The notes under the pieces are model-generated. The model saw only the letters and a program-made list of their open reading frames with translations. It was not told the origin of the DNA and did no database searches. Positions 56,189 through 63,882 of a DNA stretch of 64,000 bases are shown one piece after another (the stretch's first letter is position 1; every line of letters begins with the position of its first letter). The position numbers and the translations under genes were made by a program. Origin of the DNA: Bacillus spongiae (GTDB lineage: Bacteria > Bacillota > Bacilli > Bacillales > Bacillaceae_K); contig NZ_JBBAXC010000009.1 in assembly GCF_037120725.1 (NCBI RefSeq), positions 123,604 through 187,603 of the forward strand, given 5' to 3'.

Positions 56189-56845
56189 TTACTCTCCTTT
56201 ATTTAGCTCAGCATATCCAAAATCTACATCAAATTGTTTACACCAAATCACAATTTGCATTCCTTCCATTAATTTTGTTCCTTCTGGAAGCTCATAGTTT
56301 TGATTTCCTATATTCCCTTTCAATTTACCAAGTGATATGCCGTCTTTTGTTTCTTGACCTTCTTTTACCAAGTATACACGTAAATCTGGGCCATTTGTCA
56401 CTTCGAAGTTCTCTAAACGAACGTAACCATTTTCCACCTTCACATCACCTGATGCCTTGTGAGAAGAGTCAGCATCCTTAAACGTTCCCTTGAACACGTT
56501 TGCCATATCATCTTTCATTTCTTCATCTTTCATATCATCTTTCATCTCTTCGTCTTTCATATCATCTTTCATTTCTTCGCCTTTCATATCATCTTTCATT
56601 TCTTCGTCTTTCATATCATCTTTCATTTCTTCGCCTTTCATATCATCTTTCATTTCTTCGTCTTTCATATCATCTTTCATTTCTTCGCCTTTCATATCGT
56701 CCTTCATTTCATCAGACTTTTCTGAACTACTACCTGCTACTATCGGGGCTTCATCGACCACTTTATCAATAAACAACGGCGAAACCAAATACCATCCCAT
56801 CCCTAACACTACTATTGTACCTACTGCAATAATCCATTTTTTCAT
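56189..56845 (-). CDS. Membrane-anchored DM13 protein with methionine-rich repeats
   Basis: A 218-residue protein. Residues 4-20 form a signal anchor. Residues 46-114 hold eight copies of the nine-residue repeat EMKDDMKGE/EMKDDMKDE (last copy partial), giving 16 Met in 69 residues. Residues 115-215 form a DM13 domain, with VFKGTFKDADSSHKASGDV, YVRLENFEVTNGPDLRVYLV and the family Cys in VIWCKQFDVDFGYAEL. DM13 is proposed to take part in redox reactions. It is the first gene of an operon with a two-component system and surface MsrAB, so the Met-rich region may be an oxidant sink, sensor or copper ligand. Confidence 0.88.
   Translation of the reverse strand: MKKWIIAVGTIVVLGMGWYLVSPLFIDKVVDEAPIVAGSSSEKSDEMKDDMKGEEMKDDMKDEEMKDDMKGEEMKDDMKDEEMKDDMKGEEMKDDMKDEEMKDDMKDEEMKDDMANVFKGTFKDADSSHKASGDVKVENGYVRLENFEVTNGPDLRVYLVKEGQETKDGISLGKLKGNIGNQNYELPEGTKLMEGMQIVIWCKQFDVDFGYAELNKGE
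56504..56710 (-). repeat. 27-base tandem repeat encoding the methionine-rich region
   Basis: Seven full copies and one 18-base partial copy of a 27-base unit are nearly identical, differing mainly at the codon for Gly or Asp. G- and D-type units alternate over most of the array, giving a 54-base higher-order period. The high identity suggests recent expansion and possible length variation between strains. The long open frames on the opposite strand are by-products of the repeat. Confidence 0.92.
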
Positions 56846-56911
56846 TTTACTCTCTCCTTGCTTTATTTGATATTCTTAGTGTAGTGAACAGAGTTTATCG
56901 AACCATAACAG

Positions 56912-56931
56912 AATTCTTAACAAATTCTTAA
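56912..56931. promoter_or_regulatory. Candidate response-regulator operator upstream of the DM13 operon
   Basis: Two perfect copies of AATTCTTAA (56912-56920 and 56923-56931) are repeated at an 11-base interval, the spacing typical of OmpR/PhoB-type regulator binding. They lie about 70-85 bases upstream of the DM13 start codon. Autoregulation by the operon's own regulator is inferred. Confidence 0.6.
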
Positions 56932-57195
56932 ACATGAAATAGTCATTCCGAAGTAATAAATATGAAAAATGTTAGAGAAGGATAGGAAGAAAGGATTATG
57001 TAGAGAGAATACAAAAGAATTTGGAGATAATATTTTTTTATTTGGTCCATTTTTTAACGTAAGGACAAAGAACGATTCATTGTCTGAACAACTGTTAACC
57101 TTATCGTGCAAACGAATTCCCCTGTATTCCAGTGACTAATGTTTACTTCCTCAATCCATTCTTTATCATTATTTCACTCCTGCAACTTTTGGTAA
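56932..57195. other. Intergenic region upstream of the DM13 operon
   Basis: About 260 bases between the direct-repeat operator and the terminator of the PH-domain gene. The frame at 56917-57111 has no support. No other structure was recognised. Confidence 0.4.
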
Positions 57196-57225
57196 CAAAA
57201 AAATTGCCGCAAGGCGGCAACTTTC
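57196..57225 (-). terminator. Terminator of the YvbH-like gene
   Basis: TTGCCGC pairs with GCGGCAA around a tiny loop, followed by seven T residues on the minus strand. Confidence 0.85.
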
Positions 57226-57228
57226 CAC

Positions 57229-57843
57229 TTAATTATTAATATATTTTTCAAATACTTCTCCAAAGTCCTTCACATGATACTGTCCATGTACTGATGTTAA
57301 CCATGTAAAACCAAAATCCGTTAATTCACGGTACGTATTCGCTAAATTTGAATCATCTGTTCTTGAGTTTTGCAACACCGAAACGGCTTTATCTAAACTT
57401 TGAGAGGCCATCTTAATATATAATTCGTTTTCGGCTGTAAGCTCAGATATCTGAATCAGAGCCTTATATAAATCTTTTAACTGTTCAATTTGGTCTTTTC
57501 TTACGTCAATATCAAAGTTGATTGGCCCTATATTAAATTTTATTTCAACATCCATATCGATTTTTCCAGCTGTTTCAAGTACGACCCCAGAAATTTTATG
57601 TTGAAAATAAGGATAGCGCTTTAGTGTTCGCTTGGAAGAAATTGCACTTTCACCATCGACATGGATAAGGGCAAGATTTGTAAAGCAATATTCATCAGCT
57701 TTCGTCTTAATTAAAAAATAAATTTTTTCATTATCTTCATGCATAACGTAATCATCAGCATCCGTTTTATCATAATCGACTGGAGAAATAATGGTACCAA
57801 TATCAGATATCCCTAATGCGTCAGCAGCAATTTTTTTGAACAC
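57229..57843 (-). CDS. PH-domain protein YvbH-like
   Basis: A 204-residue cytosolic protein. The N-terminal two thirds match the bacterial PH fold of YvbH, with MFKKIAADALGISDIGTIIS at the start, IYFLIKTKADEYCFTNLALI near 42-61 and SKRTLKRYPYFQHKISGVVL near 70-90. A helical C-terminal region follows. The function is unknown; bacterial PH domains are thought to serve as interaction scaffolds. Translation starts at GTG 57843 with GAGGAGATG upstream. It is monocistronic. Confidence 0.85.
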   Translation of the reverse strand: MFKKIAADALGISDIGTIISPVDYDKTDADDYVMHEDNEKIYFLIKTKADEYCFTNLALIHVDGESAISSKRTLKRYPYFQHKISGVVLETAGKIDMDVEIKFNIGPINFDIDVRKDQIEQLKDLYKALIQISELTAENELYIKMASQSLDKAVSVLQNSRTDDSNLANTYRELTDFGFTWLTSVHGQYHVKDFGEVFEKYINN

Positions 57844-58078
57844 GATTTTCTCATCTCCTCAAAAATATTATCTATCTCACTCAGTTTAACAAGGGGGTCG
57901 AACAATTGACACTACTTTCTGCTGGATGGTGAGGGCCTCCACACGAAACATCCCACCTGTTTAACCAACCAAATCCCATCTTAGAATACTGATGATTTAT
58001 ACAGAATCAACCATTTAATTATCCTATTATTTGTAGTATATTTAGAGAGTCGAAATAAATAGTTGAGAGGGTTTTACC

Positions 58079-59284
58079 ATGTGGAAAAATAAAAATGTTT
58101 GGATATTACTACTTGGGGAATTTATTGCAGGATTAGGACTATGGCTTGGAATTATTGGTAATTTAGAATTTATGCAAGCAAAAGTACCCTCTGATTTTGT
58201 TAAATCTCTCATTCTTGCATCAGGGATACTTGCAGGATTGGCAGTTGGGCCTTTGGCTGGGCGTATTACAGATCAAGTTCGAAAGAAAACCGTCATGCTC
58301 ATAGCTGGATTCTTCCGATCTGTTAGTGTCTTAATTATGTTAATAGCCATTGAAACCAATTCCGTCATATGGATGATTGTGTTCTTAGTCAGCATTCAAA
58401 TTTCTGCGGCTTTTTATTTTCCCGCTCTTCAAGCAGCGATTCCATTAATAGTGAAAGAAAAAGATTTACTTCAATTGAACGCCATTCACATGAATGTCTC
58501 TACTTTATCACGGATTGCAGGGACAGCAATCGCTGGCCTTTTTGTTGTTATTATGTCACTATCTACGCTCTATCTACTATCCCTTATTGCCTATTTAGGG
58601 TTATTCATCATAACATGGTTCCTTACGATAAATGAAACGGTATCAAAAACAACCCTTTCAAGTGAAACGAGAAAAAAAGGGGGATTTAAAGAGGTATTCC
58701 CCATCATTAAAGGGCTCCCAATTGTATTCATGACCCTTGTTATGACACTTATCCCTCTCTTATTTATAGGTGGATTTAACTTAATCGTAATCAATATAAG
58801 TGAACTGCAGGATAGTGCTTCAATTAAAGGATGGATTTATGCTACTGAAGGTATTGCATTTATGACTGGTGCCTTTATTGTCAAAAGAATTAGCGGAAAA
58901 CTATCTCCTTATAAAATTCTTTTTGGTTTTTCATTTGTCATCGGCATTTCACAACTAATGCTATATTTTGCTCAAATTCCGTGGATGACAGTGCTTGTTT
59001 TTGCTATTTTCGGTTTTTCAGTTGGCTGCTTTTTCCCGACTGCTTCCACTATTTTTCAAACGAGAGTCCCAAAGGAATTTCATGGTCGATTTTTCTCATT
59101 CAAAAATATGCTTGATCGTTTTATTTTTCAAGTTGTGTTACTCCTCACTGGATCACTATTAGATTTAATTGGCTTGCAACTAATGGGCATTTTGCTTGGC
59201 ATTCTTTCCATTGTTATGACATCCTTCTTCTTTTCAAAGTTTAAACAATACCGAAAAAATAGGATGTTGAAGGAAGCAAGCTAA
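58079..59284 (+). CDS. MFS transporter (macrolide-efflux MefA-like group)
   Basis: A 401-residue, roughly 12-helix major facilitator. The segment between helices 2 and 3 reads GLAVGPLAGRITDQVRKKTV near residues 53-72, and the N-terminal domain contains RSVSVLIML and FYFPALQAAIPLIV near 118. The layout, starting WILLLGEFIAGLGLWLGIIG, resembles MefA/MdrL-like exporters. The substrate is unknown. GAGAGGG precedes the ATG. It is closed by a strong terminator and has no regulator beside it. Confidence 0.88.
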   Translation: MWKNKNVWILLLGEFIAGLGLWLGIIGNLEFMQAKVPSDFVKSLILASGILAGLAVGPLAGRITDQVRKKTVMLIAGFFRSVSVLIMLIAIETNSVIWMIVFLVSIQISAAFYFPALQAAIPLIVKEKDLLQLNAIHMNVSTLSRIAGTAIAGLFVVIMSLSTLYLLSLIAYLGLFIITWFLTINETVSKTTLSSETRKKGGFKEVFPIIKGLPIVFMTLVMTLIPLLFIGGFNLIVINISELQDSASIKGWIYATEGIAFMTGAFIVKRISGKLSPYKILFGFSFVIGISQLMLYFAQIPWMTVLVFAIFGFSVGCFFPTASTIFQTRVPKEFHGRFFSFKNMLDRFIFQVVLLLTGSLLDLIGLQLMGILLGILSIVMTSFFFSKFKQYRKNRMLKEAS

Positions 59285-59286
59285 AG

Positions 59287-59317
59287 TTAAACACACCTAT
59301 TTAGGTGTGTTTTTTGT
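59287..59317 (+). terminator. Terminator of the MFS gene
   Basis: AAACACACCTA pairs with TAGGTGTGTTT around a short loop, followed by six T residues. Confidence 0.9.
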
Positions 59318-59319
59318 AT

Positions 59320-59338
59320 AATAATGATTATTATTATC
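59320..59338. promoter_or_regulatory. Isolated Fur box
   Basis: AATAATGATTATTATTATC matches 17 of 19 positions of the Fur consensus GATAATGATTATCATTATC. It lies between two terminators in a convergent intergenic region, so no annotated gene starts from it. A TATAAT occurs at about 59317-59322 and overlaps it. Confidence 0.65.
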
Positions 59339-59349
59339 AATAATATAAA

Positions 59350-59381
59350 AGCGAGACAATCACGCGATTGATTGTCTCACC
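59350..59381. terminator. Terminator of the DUF1540 gene
   Basis: GAGACAATCA pairs with TGATTGTCTC around a 6-base loop. T-rich sequence follows on both strands. Confidence 0.78.
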
Positions 59382-59390
59382 ATTTTTCTT

Positions 59391-59546
59391 CTATACTCCT
59401 GGTTCAAATGTCTTACAATCTGTTTCTTCACTATTACTTGCTTTATTTCCCTTATGGCTCACAACAAAAATCTCTGAAGCACCACATTTTTTCCCGTGCT
59501 GATTATACACACAGTTCATAACTTCACACAATACATCTTGTGCCAT
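59391..59546 (-). CDS. DUF1540 Cys-rich small protein
   Basis: A 51-residue protein with four conserved Cys (residues 7, 12, 21 and 44) in CEVMNCVYNQHGKKCGASEI and SEETDCKTFEPGV. The spacing matches DUF1540, a small domain expected to bind a metal. A strong GAGGAGGTGAGAAGGA region precedes the ATG at 59546. The function is unknown. It is monocistronic, with a terminator just after the stop and an isolated Fur box about 50 bases beyond. Confidence 0.85.
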   Translation of the reverse strand: MAQDVLCEVMNCVYNQHGKKCGASEIFVVSHKGNKASNSEETDCKTFEPGV

Positions 59547-59644
59547 TCCTTCTCACCTCCTCTGTTTTAGAATTCACCTTAAAGGAAAAGCTCATACATC
59601 ATAACGAGATGAATTCTAAGTCATCCAAATTTCCCTAAGAATCC

Positions 59645-59680
59645 ATAAAAAGGACGCCCTTTGTCTAAAAGGCGTCAACT
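59645..59680 (-). terminator. Terminator of the GntR-hydroxylase operon
   Basis: GACGCC pairs with GGCGTC around a 14-base loop, followed by TTTTTATGG on the minus strand. Confidence 0.7.
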
Positions 59681-59709
59681 TTACGTATTAGAAAAAATCA
59701 ATTGTTCAT

Positions 59710-60333
59710 TTACCCATGTGCTCTTTTCTCTAAATCCTTTGCTGTTTGGCTAGTCTCTACATCCTTTTCATCTTTTAATGTTCCAAATAGGACGTCTACA
59801 AAAGGATTTGAAACACCATACCAATAGTTTTCATTTTTAAAATGATGAAGAAGATGAATCTTCTTTAGCCATACACCAAATTTTGTCTTAGGCTTAATAG
59901 GTCGATGAGCAATATAGTGTTTCCATTCATACATCAATAGCATACAGATTAGCCCTAAGCTGAAGGCAAATGTCCACATAAGGTTACTCGTAATAAAATA
60001 AAAGATTGTCGCTAAAACAAATAAATTAGGCAGGCTGTACCATATAGGTAAAAATAACAATTTTAAATCATTTGGATACTTATGGTGATCATAATGTAAG
60101 CGCTTTAATAAATTTAGAAAAAAAATATTTTTAGGCGCCTTTAAATGAAATAAAAAACGATGTGTTAAATACTCACTAAACATAAATGTTACAAGACCGA
60201 CTAAAAAGAATAAGGAAATTGTTCCAATACTTTCCTGTACAAAGACATAACTTGCAATACCAATAAATACACATACCATAATAAAAATATCCGGATGTAA
60301 GAAGAAATCACGGTATAATCCTTTAGATTTCAT
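59710..60333 (-). CDS. Fatty acid hydroxylase / sterol desaturase family protein
   Basis: A 207-residue membrane protein with about four helices and the His clusters of the di-iron hydroxylase superfamily. These are HRFLFH near residue 58, HYDHH near 80, HYIAHR near 138 and HLLHH near 160. A motif YWYGVSNPFVDVLFGTLKDE follows. Expected chemistry is oxygen-dependent hydroxylation or desaturation of a lipid or carotenoid; the substrate is unknown. Its ATG overlaps the end of the GntR gene by 11 bases, so it is the likely target of that regulator. Confidence 0.88.
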   Translation of the reverse strand: MKSKGLYRDFFLHPDIFIMVCVFIGIASYVFVQESIGTISLFFLVGLVTFMFSEYLTHRFLFHLKAPKNIFFLNLLKRLHYDHHKYPNDLKLLFLPIWYSLPNLFVLATIFYFITSNLMWTFAFSLGLICMLLMYEWKHYIAHRPIKPKTKFGVWLKKIHLLHHFKNENYWYGVSNPFVDVLFGTLKDEKDVETSQTAKDLEKRAHG

Positions 60334-61018
60334 GCTTTTCCCCCCTTGTTTTTTCTTTCCATAACGCCAAGCTTGATTTCATCATTTCTCTTGTAATTTT
60401 TTCTGTCAGTTCTAAGTCATTTTGAAAAAGTGAATCAAGTAATGCCTCATAATATTTTCTTGATAACTTCCGATAAATCTCTTCACTGAAATAAGTTTCA
60501 GCCATTTTAGGATAGACGTCATTAAAGCTGTTAAGGAGTAATAAATAGACCGGGTTAGGAGATAAACTGGCAAGGCTTCGCTGTAAGTTCCAGTCATAGT
60601 CCGCAAAATGTTTGGGATCCTCTCCTAATTCATCCATGTTGGACAATAACGAAATTACCTTAAGTCGATGCGTAGACGCTGCATCTTTTGTATATGCCGG
60701 GGTAATGGAGATACGTAACTCTAACATGTGTTGGAAAAAATGATGTGGAATATTTTCATATAGCTGAATCATTCTAACGATTGTCATCAAATTACCACTA
60801 CTCAAGTAATCATTTACTATAGGTGGCATTCCTTTACGAAGCGCAATCCAACCATCTCGTTCTAATCGCTGCAATACTTCTCTTATTGTCGGCCTCCCTA
60901 CTTGATAATGTGTAGCAAGGTCTCTCTCTGACAACAACGCTTCTCCTGGTTGTATTACACCTTCTAAAATAGACTCTAATACTTTCCTTTCAATTAAGTC
61001 TGTTGAACGTTCACTCAC
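60323..61018 (-). CDS. GntR-family (FadR subfamily) transcriptional regulator
   Basis: A 231-residue regulator. The winged-helix domain (about 5-75) has ILEGVIQPGEALLSERDLAT, HYQVGRPTIREVLQRLERDG and WIALRKGMPP. An all-helical ligand-binding domain with FFQHMLELRISITPAYTKDA and DYDWNLQRSLA follows. GTG 61018 follows AGGGGAGGTG; an upstream start at 61054 lies across the operators. Two TGGT-N3-ACCA palindromes lie just upstream, so it is probably autoregulated. It is coupled to the downstream hydroxylase gene. An acyl-CoA ligand is possible by analogy to FadR. Confidence 0.9.
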   Translation of the reverse strand: MSERSTDLIERKVLESILEGVIQPGEALLSERDLATHYQVGRPTIREVLQRLERDGWIALRKGMPPIVNDYLSSGNLMTIVRMIQLYENIPHHFFQHMLELRISITPAYTKDAASTHRLKVISLLSNMDELGEDPKHFADYDWNLQRSLASLSPNPVYLLLLNSFNDVYPKMAETYFSEEIYRKLSRKYYEALLDSLFQNDLELTEKITREMMKSSLALWKEKTRGEKHEI

Positions 61019-61034
61019 AAAATCACCTCCCCTT

Positions 61035-61067
61035 TGGTAATACCATAAATACATATTGGTATTACCA
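61035..61067. promoter_or_regulatory. Tandem GntR operators
   Basis: TGGTAATACCA (61035-61045) and TGGTATTACCA (61057-61067) are two palindromes of the FadR-type TGGT-N3-ACCA form. They are spaced exactly 22 bases apart, two helical turns, and sit between a TATAAT (minus strand, about 61068-61073) and the GntR start codon. Confidence 0.8.
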
Positions 61068-61204
61068 ATTATACTACATAAGGATCAGATTATTCTATCT
61101 TTTTCTAAATTGCATACTATTATATGCGTTTCTGACAAAACAGCTACATACTGTCAAGGGATTATTATCCTAATTTTATATATTCTTAAATTAGATATCT
61201 TTAA

Positions 61205-61233
61205 TTGACAATATTTTTGTAGTTTTGTATGAT
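61205..61233 (+). promoter_or_regulatory. Sigma-A promoter of the CDGSH gene
   Basis: A perfect TTGACA and TATGAT are separated by 17 bases, about 105 bases upstream of the start codon at 61339. The rest of the 61068-61338 region shows nothing else. Confidence 0.75.
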
Positions 61234-61338
61234 ACTTATTAAGTTCAAATGCACTAATAGGTATGTTGTATCGTTCGATTGGCTGTTTAGCTATTATTTC
61301 CTAAAGAAGATACTTCCAATTTAAAGGAGTGAGTTGAA

Positions 61339-61752
61339 ATGAAGGTAGAAAGCAAACGATATACCGGAAAATCCATTGATGTTCTTTTTCATAAGGAAAG
61401 ATGTATTCATGCTGCGAAATGTGTTAGGGGATTACCTGAAGTATTCAACTTAAAGGAAAAACCGTGGGTGAATGCAGATGGAGCAACCGTTGATAAAATA
61501 GTGGAAGTCATCGAAAGGTGTCCAAGTGGAGCATTAGAGTATGTACGTAAAGATGGAGGAATGCAAGAAAATCCCGCTGAAGAAACAACAATTAAAGCTA
61601 CTGCTAATGGCCCTATCTTTATAAAAGGACACCTCTCGATTAAGCAAAAGGATGACACCATTGCATGTACACGTGCAACTCTTTGTGGCTGTGGTTCATC
61701 CAATAATCGCCCGTTTTGTGATAATAGTCATTTACATGAAAATAAATCGTGA
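61339..61752 (+). CDS. Fer4_19-CDGSH iron-sulfur fusion protein
   Basis: A 137-residue fusion. The N-terminal YjdI-like Fer4_19 domain (about 1-72) has RCIHAAKCVRGLPEVFN and ERCPSGALEYVR, with three Cys visible. The C-terminal CDGSH domain (about 90-135) has LCGCGSSNNRPFCDNSH, the three Cys and one His that bind a 2Fe-2S cluster. Such proteins are thought to act in electron transfer or cluster storage. AAAGGAGTG precedes the ATG. A YjdJ-type acetyltransferase follows 46 bases later, the same pairing as E. coli yjdI-yjdJ. Confidence 0.9.
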   Translation: MKVESKRYTGKSIDVLFHKERCIHAAKCVRGLPEVFNLKEKPWVNADGATVDKIVEVIERCPSGALEYVRKDGGMQENPAEETTIKATANGPIFIKGHLSIKQKDDTIACTRATLCGCGSSNNRPFCDNSHLHENKS

Positions 61753-61798
61753 AAAATCAAAATAAAGTGGAAACCGTTGTAAAAAATAGGAGGTAACG

Positions 61799-62074
61799 AT
61801 GAAGAAAATCATTAAAGAAGAGAATCGTTTTTTTATTGAAGAGGCAGGTCAAATGATCGCAGAAATTACGTTTGTTGAAACAGGGACAGAACGACTTATC
61901 ATTGATCATACTTTCGTATCAGAACAACTACGGGGGAAAGGCATTGCGGAAGCTTTAGTGGAGGAGGTTGTACGCTTAGCAAGAGAAGAAAAGAAAAAAA
62001 TTATTCCTCTATGCCCTTTTGCTAAAAGTCAGTTTGATAAGAAATTCGACTATCATGACGTTCTTGCTAAATAA
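61799..62074 (+). CDS. YjdJ-type GNAT N-acetyltransferase
   Basis: A 91-residue minimal GNAT protein (COG2388 group). It contains LIIDHTFVSEQLRGKGIAEA, with the acetyl-CoA loop RGKGIA near residue 42, and the C-terminal signature KKIIPLCPFAKSQFDKKFDY near 70-89. Such short members acetylate unknown targets. AGGAGGTAA precedes the ATG. It is paired with the Fer4_19-CDGSH gene and probably shares its promoter. Confidence 0.88.
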   Translation: MKKIIKEENRFFIEEAGQMIAEITFVETGTERLIIDHTFVSEQLRGKGIAEALVEEVVRLAREEKKKIIPLCPFAKSQFDKKFDYHDVLAK

Positions 62075-62180
62075 TGTAGCTCAAGTCTTATATGGACCAC
62101 ACCATTCGACTGTGTGAATACCTAAAGTAGAACTTATAGCTATTATAGCACCAGACGATGAAACGAAAGAGGTGATAATA

Positions 62181-63272
62181 GTGGAAGAAAAAAAAGTAAC
62201 CTGGCTCGAATTATTTTATGATTTGGTTTATGTAGCAGCTATAGCAACTACAACACATGTACTGATTCATGTAGAAGACGGCGTTATTCACGCGGAATAT
62301 ATATTTAAATTTTTCATTATGATGATTCCTATCTGGGGAGCTTGGACAGGTCAAACGGTATTCATTAATCGCTTCGGCAAGGATTTTGTTCATCAACGTT
62401 TGTTTATGATCATGCAAATGTTCTTTGTCCTTATTATGACATCCAGTTTATCGGTTGATTTCGATACCTATTACCTTCCATTCTTAGTAGGCTACATTGG
62501 ATTAAGAATACTGACTGTAACGCAATATATTGTCGTGTCGCGGTATGAAACTGGACCTAAACAAAAGGTTGCCCTCTATTTTGGAAAATACTTTTGGATT
62601 GGCATTATCATTGGCTCTTCATCCATATTTTTCGATTCATGGATTCGATATTTCGTATTTTTCCTAGGCATATTTGTGGATATTTTACTCCCTATTATTG
62701 GAAGGAAATATGTAGTAAATGCTCCAATTAACATTGGACATTTATTAGAACGATTTGGACTTTTAACCATCATTCTCTTTGGTGAATCGATTATCAGTAC
62801 CATTGTCGTCCTACAACCTGAAAAGGGTGACTGGGAATCCATTGCTTACTCTGCAATTGCATTTGTTGTGATCATCGCGATGTGGTGGCAATATTTTGAT
62901 AACATTGATAAAAAGGTAGACAAGTCTATTAAAACTGCAGGTCAATCCATTATTTATGGGCATTTAATAATTTTTCCAACATTAAGTATGATCGCAGCAT
63001 CTATTAACATGGTTTATTCATACGAGTTAAACTATTTCTTTATGATCGGCTTTGTTTTTATATCCGTCATACTCTATTTTCTGGCAACAACAATTGTTTT
63101 TCACTTGTATAGATACAAACATCACCGTTTAAAAATTTTCCATCTTGGATTATTTACAACTTTATTATTAACCATGTTGATCATTGATTTCATTTTCGTT
63201 GTGCCAAAGCTTATCCTAATGGCTCAATTAGCAATATTCTTTATTGTATATGCAAAAGTTACTACAACTTAA
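62181..63272 (+). CDS. Low temperature requirement protein A (LtrA) family
   Basis: A 363-residue membrane protein with about ten helices. The N-terminal hallmark WLELFYDLVYVAAIATTTH is near residue 8, FGKDFVHQRLFMIMQMFF near 67, and HLLERFGLLTIILFGESIIS near 190-210. LtrA was named from a cold-sensitive Listeria mutant; the molecular function is unknown. GTG 62181 has GAGGTGAT at good spacing; GTG 62172 overlaps that site. The next gene starts 24 bases after it. Confidence 0.88.
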   Translation: MEEKKVTWLELFYDLVYVAAIATTTHVLIHVEDGVIHAEYIFKFFIMMIPIWGAWTGQTVFINRFGKDFVHQRLFMIMQMFFVLIMTSSLSVDFDTYYLPFLVGYIGLRILTVTQYIVVSRYETGPKQKVALYFGKYFWIGIIIGSSSIFFDSWIRYFVFFLGIFVDILLPIIGRKYVVNAPINIGHLLERFGLLTIILFGESIISTIVVLQPEKGDWESIAYSAIAFVVIIAMWWQYFDNIDKKVDKSIKTAGQSIIYGHLIIFPTLSMIAASINMVYSYELNYFFMIGFVFISVILYFLATTIVFHLYRYKHHRLKIFHLGLFTTLLLTMLIIDFIFVVPKLILMAQLAIFFIVYAKVTTT

Positions 63273-63296
63273 TCTACATTATTGGAGGAATTACCT

Positions 63297-63860
63297 TTGG
63301 ATACTCAAAAAATAAACGTATTAGGCTTTGCAGGGAGTTTACGTAAGGATTCATACAATCATGCTCTACTTCGTGAGGCTGCTAAGCTTGCTCCTGACAA
63401 CTTGGACATCATTGATTTTGATTTATCAGACATTCCTATGTTTAATGAGGATCTCGAAAAACAAGGAGACCCTTCGATTGTTACTGAATTTAAGGAGGCA
63501 ATTCGCCAGTCTGATGCCCTATTTATTGTAACACCAGAGTATAATGGATCAATACCAGGGGTATTAAAAAACGCAATCGATTGGGCCTCAAGAGGTGGTA
63601 AAGAAGCACCCCTATTGAAGAAACCAATAGCAATAATGGGGGGAACTCCCGGTCGAGCTGGTACGGCTCAAGCGCAGGCTCAACTGAGACAAGTCTTAAC
63701 TTCTACTCGTTCACTCGTTATGATAGAGCCACAAGTATTAATTTCCGGCGTTCATGGATTATTTGATGAACAAGGACAATTAACTGATGAAAGAACTAGT
63801 CAATATATTCGCAGACTACTCGATTCATTAGCAGATTGGACGAGTATATTAAATAAATAA
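63297..63860 (+). CDS. NAD(P)H-dependent FMN reductase
   Basis: A 187-residue flavodoxin-fold reductase. The FMN phosphate loop is GFAGSLRKDSYNHALLREA near residue 10. The second flavin motif TPEYNGSIPGVLKNAIDWAS lies near 80-100, and the third GGTPGRAGTAQAQAQLRQVL near 117. Relatives reduce quinones, chromate or azo dyes. TTG 63297 has TGGAGGAAT eight bases upstream; an in-frame TTG at 63282 overlaps that site. It probably shares a transcript with ltrA. Its 3' flank is interrupted by an insertion sequence end. Confidence 0.9.
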   Translation: MDTQKINVLGFAGSLRKDSYNHALLREAAKLAPDNLDIIDFDLSDIPMFNEDLEKQGDPSIVTEFKEAIRQSDALFIVTPEYNGSIPGVLKNAIDWASRGGKEAPLLKKPIAIMGGTPGRAGTAQAQAQLRQVLTSTRSLVMIEPQVLISGVHGLFDEQGQLTDERTSQYIRRLLDSLADWTSILNK

Positions 63861-63882
63861 TCAAAAAACCGCCGATCGGTAG

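Noticed and set aside
56504..56710. CRISPR-like regular array
   Set aside because: The units are contiguous with no spacers and stay in the reading frame of a membrane protein; there are no cas genes.
56459..56870. Three long plus-strand reading frames rich in FHIIFH, SSFISS and SYHLSF repeats
   Set aside because: They are antisense readings of the 27-base repeat array inside the DM13 gene, with no ribosome binding site.
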